A stretch of DNA of 7,835 nucleotides from Firmicutes bacterium CAG:124 (lineage in GTDB: Bacteria > Bacillota > Clostridia > Oscillospirales > Oscillospiraceae). The stretch lies in assembly GCA_000432135.1 (NCBI GenBank), contig HF990569.1, positions 1 to 7,835 of the forward strand. The letters are read 5' to 3'. The translations under genes and the position numbers were made by a program. Every line of letters begins with the position of its first letter. The first letter of the stretch is position 1. Below the pieces are notes generated by a model. It was given only the letters and a program-made list of their open reading frames with translations. It did not search any database and was not told the origin of the DNA. This document shows, piece after piece, positions 1 to 5,049 of this stretch.

Positions 1-57
1 ACCCGCCTGCGGCTCGGGACAGCCCCCGGTCGTCGTATAATTGCAGGGTTGATTCAT
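1..57 (-). CDS. N-terminal fragment of an unidentified protein (runs off the window)
   Basis: An ATG on the minus strand at 57-55 opens a frame with no stop to the window edge, giving MNQPCNYTTTGGCPEPQAG (19 residues). An AAGGAGG ribosome binding site (64-70 on the plus strand) sits 6 bases upstream, an excellent match and the main reason for calling it. The fragment has two cysteines (residues 5 and 13) and many polar, Gly and Pro residues, with no signal peptide visible. I do not recognise a family and too little is present to assign a function. It is divergent from the serine-hydrolase gene that starts at 196; I see only a weak promoter candidate for it. Confidence 0.6.
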   Translation of the reverse strand, partial: MNQPCNYTTTGGCPEPQAG

Positions 58-132
58 AAAACCCCTCCTTCAAAGACAAGAATGTTTTCTGTCTTCCCTA
101 CCATATGCCGGGCCTGCCCGTTTGGTGCATGG

Positions 133-161
133 TTGCAAATCCGGCCGCGTTGCGGTATGAT
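133..161 (+). promoter_or_regulatory. Sigma-A promoter of the serine-hydrolase-like gene
   Basis: A -35 element TTGCAA (133-138) is followed by a 17-base spacer and a -10 element TATGAT (156-161). Transcription would start near 168, giving a leader of about 28 bases. The ribosome binding site AAGGAG (182-187) lies 8 bases before the ATG at 196. No operator is obvious. Confidence 0.7.
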
Positions 162-195
162 GCAGATACTTGAAAACGCAGAAGGAGAAGCGGAT

Positions 196-1401
196 ATGAG
201 AATGAAAAAAGCCCGGGCGGCAGCGGCGGCGCTGCTCTGCGCGGCGTGTCTTGCGCAGACGGCGGTTCCCGCGCTGGCAGCAGAGGCATATACGGCCCCC
301 GATGTGACGGGGAAGACGCTGGAGCAGCTGATGGACGACTTCCGCGCTGAGCACGCGCTGACCGGGGATAATTTCGAGATCAGCTTTTACGTGCCGGAAA
401 CCGGCGAACAGTATGACTTCAACGAGACGAAAATGCTTTACGGCGCAAGCACCTACAAGCTGCCGCTGAACCTGTATTATTATGATATGCAGCTCGCGGG
501 CGAGATCACCGGGGACACGATGATCACGCAGGGCGCTTCGCTGGACGAGGCGCACTATCAGTCGCTGGTCTATTCCAACAATGAGCTTTCGTATTCCCTC
601 TGGCGGCGCATTGGCGACTGGCCGGAATACAAGATGGCCATGCGCAAATATTTCACCATGACCGACGACGAGATTCCGCAGAATTACTATTATGACCACC
701 TGTTCTGCACGCGCATGATGCTGGACACGCTGAAGGTCGTCTGGGACGGGCAGGAGCAGTATCCCGAGCTGATCGACTACCTGAAAATTGCCTGCCCGGA
801 CGCGTATTTCAAGACGTATCTCGACGTGGATGAAACGCCCATCGCGCACAAATACGGCAGCTACGAGGGCGCGGAGAACGACGTCGGCATCATCTGGGCC
901 GAGCGGCCGTTTCTGCTGGCCGTGTATACGAGCGGCCTGTCCTATGGGCCGGGCGGCAATGTGGACGCAGCGTATGCCGACGGACAGAGCGCAGGCTCTG
1001 TGATCTGCGGCCAGCTGGCCGTGCTGCTGAAGACCTATCTTGACGAGCAGGTGCGGCTGGAACGGGAGCAGGCCGAAAAGGAAGCCGAAGAAGCCCGCCT
1101 CGCCGAAGAGCAGGCGAAGGCCGAGCAGGCAGAAAAAGAGCGGCTTGCCGCCGAAGCGAAAGCCGCAGAGGAAAAGAAGGCCGAGGAAGAACGGCAGGCC
1201 GAGCTCCAGCGGCAGGCCGAGGAGCAGGCCGCGCAGGAGGCAGCGCAAAAGGCCGCCGAGGAAGCCGCCCGCGAGGCCGCCCGTCAGGCCGCGCACCGCA
1301 GGCTGGTCATCCGGCTTACCTGCGTGGGCGCGTTCAGCGCGCTTGTCATTGCGCTGGCCGTTGTGCTCATTCGGAAGCTCCATAAGGCAGGCAGGTGCTG
1401 A
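196..1401 (+). CDS. Exported beta-lactamase-fold serine hydrolase with coiled-coil stalk and C-terminal membrane anchor
   Basis: This 401-residue protein appears to belong to the beta-lactamase2/penicillin-binding fold. A signal peptide covers residues 1 to about 28 (MRMKK, an Ala/Leu core, then an ALA cleavage site). The active-site motifs are S85-T-Y-K88 (SxxK), S127-N-N129 (replacing SDN) and H218-K-Y-G221 (replacing KTG), followed by an NDVGII strand and a LAVYTSG strand typical of class A relatives. Residues 283-369 are an Ala/Glu/Lys/Arg coiled coil, and residues 374-395 form one membrane helix ending in RKLHKAGRC. The likely topology is an outward-facing catalytic domain on a stalk, held by the C-terminus. 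The family includes beta-lactamases and cell-wall-associated hydrolases; with Tyr in the KTG box and no clear omega-loop glutamate, true beta-lactamase activity is doubtful. The start at 196 is chosen for its ribosome binding site and promoter; longer upstream reading is untranslated leader. It ends 6 bases before the converging queH stop, with no clear terminator between. Confidence 0.85.
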   Translation: MRMKKARAAAAALLCAACLAQTAVPALAAEAYTAPDVTGKTLEQLMDDFRAEHALTGDNFEISFYVPETGEQYDFNETKMLYGASTYKLPLNLYYYDMQLAGEITGDTMITQGASLDEAHYQSLVYSNNELSYSLWRRIGDWPEYKMAMRKYFTMTDDEIPQNYYYDHLFCTRMMLDTLKVVWDGQEQYPELIDYLKIACPDAYFKTYLDVDETPIAHKYGSYEGAENDVGIIWAERPFLLAVYTSGLSYGPGGNVDAAYADGQSAGSVICGQLAVLLKTYLDEQVRLEREQAEKEAEEARLAEEQAKAEQAEKERLAAEAKAAEEKKAEEERQAELQRQAEEQAAQEAAQKAAEEAAREAARQAAHRRLVIRLTCVGAFSALVIALAVVLIRKLHKAGRC

Positions 1402-1407
1402 TTTGCC

Positions 1408-1953
1408 TCACGGGATGATCCGGCTGGGCTTTTGATAGCGCTCCTGCTCGGAGAAGACGCAGCCGCAGTATTTCTGCATATAAAAGCCCAGCTCCCGCGC
1501 ACGGGCCTGGCCGTCGCGGAACATGGGGCGGAAATCCTGATAATAAAATTCCACGCCGTATTCCTCCGCCGCGCGGTAGGCCACGTCGCGCATCAGCTCG
1601 TGCTTCTGATAGGGGCTGATGAACAGAGACGACGTAAACGCGTCGAACCCGCCCTCCTTCGCGGCCCGTGCCGCCTCAAAAAGGCGCATTTCGTAGCATT
1701 TGACGCACCGGCCCGCGATATCGCCGGCTACCTCGCGCACGAATGGCCGCAGGCCGTAATCGTCGCGCATGAGAAGGGGCAGCTCGATGGTCTTCGCGTA
1801 TTCCTGCAGGCAGTTCCGCCGGGCGCGGTATTCGGTAAAGGGATGGATGTTGGGATTGTACCAGTAGCCGGTCAGGTCGATCCCATCCGCGCGCAGCGCG
1901 TCGATCGGCATATTCGCGCAGGGCGCGCAGCAGATGTGCATCAGTAATTTCAT
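1408..1953 (-). CDS. queH: Epoxyqueuosine reductase QueH
   Basis: The 181-residue product matches the QueH (DUF208) family in length and motifs. QueH reduces epoxyqueuosine to queuosine in the anticodon wobble position of tRNAs for Asp, Asn, His and Tyr. It is the unrelated, cytoplasmic alternative to the cobalamin-dependent QueG. Visible signatures are the N-terminal H6-I-C-C-A-P-C12, the central C83-V-K-C86, and the C-terminal C163-G-C165. In the family these Cys residues bind an iron-sulfur cluster and a neighbouring metal ion. SLFISPYQKHE (about residues 109-119) is also family-like. The ATG at 1953 is supported by AGGAGG (1962-1967 on the plus strand) 8 bases upstream. It is a single-gene unit, divergent from ade; no other queuosine gene is in the window. 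Confidence 0.93.
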   Translation of the reverse strand: MKLLMHICCAPCANMPIDALRADGIDLTGYWYNPNIHPFTEYRARRNCLQEYAKTIELPLLMRDDYGLRPFVREVAGDIAGRCVKCYEMRLFEAARAAKEGGFDAFTSSLFISPYQKHELMRDVAYRAAEEYGVEFYYQDFRPMFRDGQARARELGFYMQKYCGCVFSEQERYQKPSRIIP

Positions 1954-1979
1954 GACGTTCGCCTCCTATTTGTGCACTA

Positions 1980-2008
1980 AGCATATCACACATCGCCATT
2001 TCTGTACA
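1980..2008 (-). promoter_or_regulatory. Promoter of queH
   Basis: Read on the minus strand, TGTACA (2008-2003) is a 4/6 match to a -35 box. It is followed by 17 bases and TATGCT (1985-1980), which is preceded by TGA as an extended -10. The start of transcription would be near 1973, leaving a leader of about 20 bases that contains the ribosome binding site. Confidence 0.55.
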
Positions 2009-2050
2009 GATTGCAAAAAAGAATCTGCGACATTCCGTAGAAAATGAACA

Positions 2051-2079
2051 TGGACAAGCGGCAGGAGCAGTGCTATAAT
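2051..2079 (+). promoter_or_regulatory. Strong promoter of ade
   Basis: TGGACA (2051-2056, 5/6 to the -35 consensus), a 17-base spacer and a perfect TATAAT (2074-2079) with an extended TGC in front (2071-2073). The start would be near 2086, with a leader of about 46 bases. That is too short to hold a purine riboswitch. No obvious repressor inverted repeat overlaps it. Confidence 0.8.
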
Positions 2080-2131
2080 TCCATCTAATATCAGATACAA
2101 GCAAAACTGAACGCAGAAAGGAAGATGTTCC

Positions 2132-3868
2132 ATGGCTTTTCCCATTGAGAGCTACGCAGCGAAGATCCAGCGGAAGCTGTTAAAGAAGCAGCGTGTGATC
2201 GAGGCCGCCTCCGGCCGGCAGAAGGCCGATCTGGTGCTGAAAAACGCGACGTATGTCAACGTATTCTCCAATGAGCTGCTGACGTGCGATATCGCCGTGG
2301 CGAACGGCCTGATCGTGGGCCTCGGCAGCTATGAGGGCGAGGTCGAATACGATATGACCGGCAAGATCGTCTGCCCCGGCTTCGTCGACGCGCACATCCA
2401 TCTGGAATCCAGTCTCGTCACGCCGAAGGAATTCGTCCGCGCGACGCTGCCGCACGGCACGACCACCGTCATCACCGACCCCCATGAGATCACCAACGTC
2501 ATGGGCACCGACGGCATTGACTATATGTTCCAGGCTACCGAGGGGCTGCCCATCGACGTGCGGTTCATGCTGCCGTCCTGCGTCCCGGCCACGCCGATGG
2601 ACGAATCCGGCGCGAATCTGGACTACCGCGCCATCGACTCGTTCTACGACTACCCCAGAGTACAGGGTCTGGCCGAGATGATGAACTCCTACGGCGTGAT
2701 CCACAATGACGCCGAGGTCGTCTCGAAGATCGTCGCCTCGCAGGCGCACCACAAGAAGATCGACGGCCACGCGCCGGGCCTGCAGGGCAAGGATCTCGAC
2801 ACCTACGTCGCCGCAGGCGTCTATTCCGACCACGAATGCGCCACGATGGAGGACGCGCTGGCAAAGCTGCAGCGCGGCCAGTTCATCATGATCCGCGAGG
2901 GCACCGCCGCGCGCAATCTGGAAGCGCTTGCTCCCCTGCTCACGCCGCAGTACGCCGAGCGCTGTATGTTCTGCACCGACGACAAGCATCCGAGCGATCT
3001 GCTGGAAAAGGGTCACATTGATTATATCGCCCGTGAGGCCATCAACAAATACGGCGTCGACCCCATCATTGCCGTCAAGGCCGCCTGCCACCACGCCTCG
3101 CGCTATTTCCTGCTCAATAACCGCGGCGCGATCGCGCCCGGCTATCTGGCCGACTTCGCCGTGATCGACAATTTCAAGGACTTCAACGTCGAAATGGTCT
3201 TCAAGAAGGGCGTTCTGTACTGGAACAACGGCGAGCTGCGCGACTTTGAAGCGCCGAAGATCGAGGAATATCTCGACAAGCGCGCCCACGACACCTTCCA
3301 CGTCTCGACGCTCACGCCCGACGATTTCCGCGACACGCGCCAGAGAGGCGTTCTGGGCATGGTCCCGGGCGAGATCATCACGACCGACAACGGCTATGCC
3401 GACCACGTCGATCTGGAAAAGGACATTCTGAAGATCGCCGTCGTCGAGCGCCACAAGGGCACGCATCACATCGGCCTCGGCTACATTCAGGGCTACGGCC
3501 TGAAATCCGGCGCGGTCGCGACCAGCATTTCGCATGACTCGCACAACATCATCGTCGTCGGCACGAACTCCGCCGATATGGCGTTCGCCGCGAATTACAT
3601 CGTCGAGCACCACGGCGGCATCGTCGTGGTCGAAAACGGAACGGTAAAGGGTTCGGTCGTGCTGGAGATCGCGGGCATCATGTCCGACCGTCCGCTGACC
3701 GAGGTCAACGACCAGCTTGAGGCAGCCAAGGACGCGGCCTTCACGCTCGGCGTCAGCCGGGGCATCGACCCGTTCATGACGCTCAGCTTTATGGCCCTGC
3801 CCGTCATCCCCAAGCTCCGCATCACCACCAGAGGCGTCGTCGACGTCGACACCCAGCAGTACGTATAA
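2132..3868 (+). CDS. ade: Adenine deaminase (AdeC type)
   Basis: The product is 578 residues, almost exactly the length of B. subtilis AdeC. It hydrolyses adenine to hypoxanthine and ammonia in cytoplasmic purine salvage. The N-terminal part is an amidohydrolase barrel: GFVDAHIHLESS carries metal ligands H88 and H90 and E92; GHAPG gives H213; SDHE gives H234; CTDDKHP gives D283/D284, one of which is the usual final metal ligand. From about residue 400 onward comes the adenine-deaminase C-terminal domain, with HKGTHHIGLGYIQGYGLKSG, SHDSHNI and the conserved VEKHHGG-like segment VEHHGGIVVVENG. The start at 2132 has AAAGGAAG (2117-2124) upstream; an ATG at 2125 is in another frame. It is a single-gene transcript ending at the hairpin at 3887-3919. 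All expected catalytic residues are present and I see no break. Confidence 0.96.
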   Translation: MAFPIESYAAKIQRKLLKKQRVIEAASGRQKADLVLKNATYVNVFSNELLTCDIAVANGLIVGLGSYEGEVEYDMTGKIVCPGFVDAHIHLESSLVTPKEFVRATLPHGTTTVITDPHEITNVMGTDGIDYMFQATEGLPIDVRFMLPSCVPATPMDESGANLDYRAIDSFYDYPRVQGLAEMMNSYGVIHNDAEVVSKIVASQAHHKKIDGHAPGLQGKDLDTYVAAGVYSDHECATMEDALAKLQRGQFIMIREGTAARNLEALAPLLTPQYAERCMFCTDDKHPSDLLEKGHIDYIAREAINKYGVDPIIAVKAACHHASRYFLLNNRGAIAPGYLADFAVIDNFKDFNVEMVFKKGVLYWNNGELRDFEAPKIEEYLDKRAHDTFHVSTLTPDDFRDTRQRGVLGMVPGEIITTDNGYADHVDLEKDILKIAVVERHKGTHHIGLGYIQGYGLKSGAVATSISHDSHNIIVVGTNSADMAFAANYIVEHHGGIVVVENGTVKGSVVLEIAGIMSDRPLTEVNDQLEAAKDAAFTLGVSRGIDPFMTLSFMALPVIPKLRITTRGVVDVDTQQYV

Positions 3869-3886
3869 AATACACAGAAATAAGTC

Positions 3887-3928
3887 AACCGGCCCGCAGG
3901 CGTGTCCTGCGGGCCGGTTCTGATTTTT
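3887..3928. terminator. Terminator between ade and the converging regulator gene
   Basis: A perfect 14-bp stem (3887-3900 with 3906-3919, arm AACCGGCCCGCAGG) closes a 5-base loop and is followed on the plus strand by CTGA and TTTTT (3924-3928). On the minus strand the hairpin is followed by a weaker T-rich tract (GACTTATTT). It is therefore a good terminator for ade and a plausible one for the regulator. The T-tract overlaps the last two bases of the regulator gene. Confidence 0.85.
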
Positions 3929-4634
3929 ATGACCGCCTCCGGCGGTATTCTGTCGGCAGCTCGCCGTAGGTCTCTTTGAACGCGGCCGTGAACCGGCTCT
4001 GGCTCTCGTAGCCGACGGCCTGCGCGATGGCGGCAATGTCGTTCTGCGTTTTTAACAGCAGGGACGCAGCCTGCTCCATGCGGTGCTTTTTCATGTGTGC
4101 GGCGATCGTCTCGCCGTAGACCTGCTTGAAGCAGCGCTTGAGCGTCGTCGTGTTCATCAGATACTTCCGCGACAGCTCTTCAATGGTGACGCGCTCGGCG
4201 AGATTGGCCGTCAGCTCGTTGTGGACATGGCGGATGATCTGCTCCTGCGAGTCCTGATAGTCGACAGCCTTTTCCGGGCAGGCGATCTGCATGACCTGCT
4301 CGACGATCTCGTGCAGGAGCTTGATCTGCATGGTGTCGCCCGCCTTATAATAGACCTCCTTGCCGCACCGGCGGCTTTCGATCAGCCCGCTCTGCGTAAG
4401 TGAACGCAGATGGTGCGAGACGGCGGGGCTGGACATATCGAGCAGCGCCGCGATGTTGATGACGCACTCCTCCCGGTGGCTGAGCAGCCAGAAAATGCGC
4501 ACGCGGGTCGGGTCGCTCAGCTGTTTGAAGATATCGCACACCGCGCCGAAGTGCTCCACGTTTTTCAGCTCCCGGTACAGATCCTCCGTGTGTCCGTGCG
4601 CGCCGTGGTCGTGCGGAAGAGAGAATTCCGGCAT
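3927..4634 (-). CDS. ArsR-AraC fusion transcriptional regulator, likely metal-responsive
   Basis: A 235-residue protein with two different DNA-binding modules. Residues 25-116 are an ArsR/SmtB winged helix: LSDPTRVRIFWLL, then recognition helix SSPAVSHHLRSL (68-79), wing SRRCGKEVYYKAGD, and a C-terminal helix. Residues 136-233 are an AraC-type DNA-binding domain with two helix-turn-helices, about 150-171 (TIEELSRKYLMNTTTLKRCF) and 199-220 (IAAIAQAVGYESQSRFTAAF), and the typical YGELPTEYR end. The N-terminus has a His cluster, HDHGAHGH (H8, H10, H13, H15). By eye, the CadC-type site keeps C57 but has Ile for the second Cys, and the CzrA-type alpha-5 site keeps D100 but has Met, Gln and Gln for the histidines. 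The metal site is therefore unclear. It is divergent from the HMA/ATPase operon, its probable target, and probably regulates itself. The ATG at 4634 is preferred because AAGGAG lies 9 bases upstream; the in-frame ATG at 4643 overlaps that site. Confidence 0.88.
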   Translation of the reverse strand: MPEFSLPHDHGAHGHTEDLYRELKNVEHFGAVCDIFKQLSDPTRVRIFWLLSHREECVINIAALLDMSSPAVSHHLRSLTQSGLIESRRCGKEVYYKAGDTMQIKLLHEIVEQVMQIACPEKAVDYQDSQEQIIRHVHNELTANLAERVTIEELSRKYLMNTTTLKRCFKQVYGETIAAHMKKHRMEQAASLLLKTQNDIAAIAQAVGYESQSRFTAAFKETYGELPTEYRRRRS

Positions 4635-4643
4635 TTGTCCCAT

Positions 4644-4649
4644 CTCCTT
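4644..4649 (-). promoter_or_regulatory. Ribosome binding site that decides the regulator start
   Basis: AAGGAG on the minus strand, 9 bases before the ATG at 4634. The in-frame ATG at 4643-4641 directly abuts this site and the one at 4688 has nothing comparable, so the 235-residue form is chosen. A small inverted repeat, TGTCC/GGACA (4650-4664), abuts it on the upstream side. Confidence 0.7.
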
Positions 4650-4652
4650 TGT

Positions 4653-4683
4653 CCGTTTTGGACATTCCGTTCGCCCGTTTGGA
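4653..4683. repeat. Direct repeat CCGTTT(T)GGA, 22-base period; candidate AraC-type binding sites
   Basis: CCGTTTTGGA (4653-4662) and CCGTTTGGA (4675-4683) begin 22 bases apart, about two helical turns. They lie upstream of the -35 box of the transporter promoter, roughly -85 to -55 from its predicted start. An inverted relative, TCAAACGG, occurs at 4770-4777. AraC-family domains commonly bind direct repeats with about this spacing. The functional reading is inference; repeats this short can arise by chance. Confidence 0.35.
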
Positions 4684-4702
4684 AGCAAGCGCCCCGGAGG
4701 GC

Positions 4703-4731
4703 TTGATTTCCGGCGTTTTTCTCAGTATACT
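4703..4731 (+). promoter_or_regulatory. Promoter of the HMA/P-type ATPase operon
   Basis: TTGATT (4703-4708), a 17-base spacer and TATACT (4726-4731). Transcription would start near 4738, giving a leader of about 50 bases. An inverted repeat at 4744-4761 lies just downstream of the start, a common position for an ArsR-family repressor site. Confidence 0.65.
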
Positions 4732-4752
4732 GCGGATGTAATGATTAAGCAA
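4724..4752 (-). promoter_or_regulatory. Divergent promoter of the ArsR-AraC regulator, sharing its -10 with the operon promoter
   Basis: On the minus strand TTGCTT (4752-4747) is followed by 17 bases and TATACT (4729-4724). The -10 overlaps the plus-strand -10 because AGTATACT (4724-4731) is its own reverse complement. The -35 match is only 3/6, so this promoter is the weaker of the two. Its start would be near 4717, leaving a leader of about 83 bases. Confidence 0.45.
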
Positions 4753-4761
4753 GCGTTTAAT
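4744..4761. promoter_or_regulatory. Candidate ArsR-family operator
   Basis: An 18-base imperfect inverted repeat with outer arms ATTAA (4744-4748) and TTAAT (4757-4761) and an inner C/G pair around AAGCAAGCGT; six of nine positions are paired. It covers about +6 to +24 of the operon promoter and the -35 of the divergent regulator promoter, so one bound dimer could block both. The size, AT-rich arms and position fit ArsR/SmtB operators. The identity of the bound protein is inferred from the neighbouring gene. Confidence 0.5.
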
Positions 4762-4788
4762 TCAAAATTTCAAACGGAGGGCCTGACC

Positions 4789-5007
4789 ATGAAAAAGACA
4801 TACCAGATCGAGGTCGACTGCGCAAACTGCGCGAACCTGATGGAGGAAGCCGCGAAGAAGACCGAGGGCGTTGCGAACGCGACCGTCAACTTCATGACGC
4901 AGAAGATGATCGTGGAATTCGCCGAGGGCGCAGACGAGAAGAAGACCATGAAGGCCGTGCTCAAGGCCTGCAAAAAGGTCGAGCCTGACTGCGAGATCGA
5001 GCTTTAA
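4789..5007 (+). CDS. Free-standing heavy-metal-associated (HMA) domain protein
   Basis: A 72-residue protein with a single HMA (ferredoxin-like, beta-alpha-beta-beta-alpha-beta) domain. The metal loop is D10-C11-A-N-C14-A, the DCxxC form typical of Zn/Cd/Pb ATPase N-terminal domains rather than the GMxCxxC of copper chaperones. The rest (VANATVNFMTQKMIVEF, then KAVLKACKKVEPDCEIEL) follows the fold to its end, with extra cysteines C61 and C68. It has no signal peptide and should be cytoplasmic, passing metal to, or regulating, the ATPase encoded 42 bases downstream. The start at 4789 has CGGAGGG (4775-4781) 7 bases upstream and is the first gene after the promoter. A reading frame continues upstream of the promoter but is not coding. 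The alternative that it is a CopZ-like copper chaperone is less likely given DCANC. Confidence 0.88.
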   Translation: MKKTYQIEVDCANCANLMEEAAKKTEGVANATVNFMTQKMIVEFAEGADEKKTMKAVLKACKKVEPDCEIEL

Positions 5008-5016
5008 GCTGCAATT

Positions 5017-5030
5017 GCTGCTCCGGCAGC
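5017..5030 (+). other. Intercistronic hairpin with UCCG tetraloop
   Basis: GCTGC (5017-5021) pairs perfectly with GCAGC (5026-5030) around TCCG, giving C(UCCG)G in RNA, a member of the stable UNCG tetraloop class. It lies between the HMA stop and the ATPase ribosome binding site (GGAG, 5038-5041). There is no T-tract, so it is not a terminator. It might protect the upstream message end or adjust ATPase translation; a short stem like this could also be incidental. Confidence 0.35.
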
Positions 5031-5049
5031 GCGGAACGGAGTGTTTGCT

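Noticed and set aside
196..250. Lipoprotein signal (Cys at residues 15 and 18) on the serine-hydrolase
   Set aside because: Neither Cys follows a proper lipobox, and a normal ALA cleavage site lies further on.
1040..1300. Tandem DNA repeat within the serine-hydrolase gene
   Set aside because: The repetitive look comes from the Ala/Glu/Lys coiled-coil composition; no fixed-length nucleotide unit is repeated.
70..1383. 437-codon open frame on the minus strand opposite the serine-hydrolase gene
   Set aside because: It arises from GC-rich third positions of the real gene, has Arg/Leu/Gly-rich low-complexity content, no ribosome binding site, and covers the real gene's promoter.
1402..1440. Terminator between the serine-hydrolase gene and queH
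   Set aside because: Only weak stems of about 5 bp are found (for example AGGCA/TGCCT) and no T-tract follows on either strand.
1432..1947. 171-codon plus-strand frame opposite queH
   Set aside because: queH has clear Cys motifs and a ribosome binding site; the plus frame has neither.
2080..2131. Possible purine riboswitch or PurR site before ade
   Set aside because: The predicted leader is only about 46 bases, too short for a purine aptamer, and no conserved aptamer core or PurBox pair is seen.
2180..4036. 618-codon open frame on the minus strand opposite ade
   Set aside because: It mirrors the codon bias of ade, is rich in Asp, Val and Arg with no recognisable domain, and runs through the ade terminator. 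ade itself has every expected motif.
4635..4688. Longer regulator start at 4688 or 4643
   Set aside because: The ATG at 4643 abuts the ribosome binding site and 4688 has none; 4634 is correctly spaced from AAGGAG.
4360..4788. Long N-terminal extension of the HMA protein (215-codon frame)
   Set aside because: It would cross the operon promoter and lie antisense to the regulator gene; the ATG at 4789 has a strong ribosome binding site and begins exactly at the domain.
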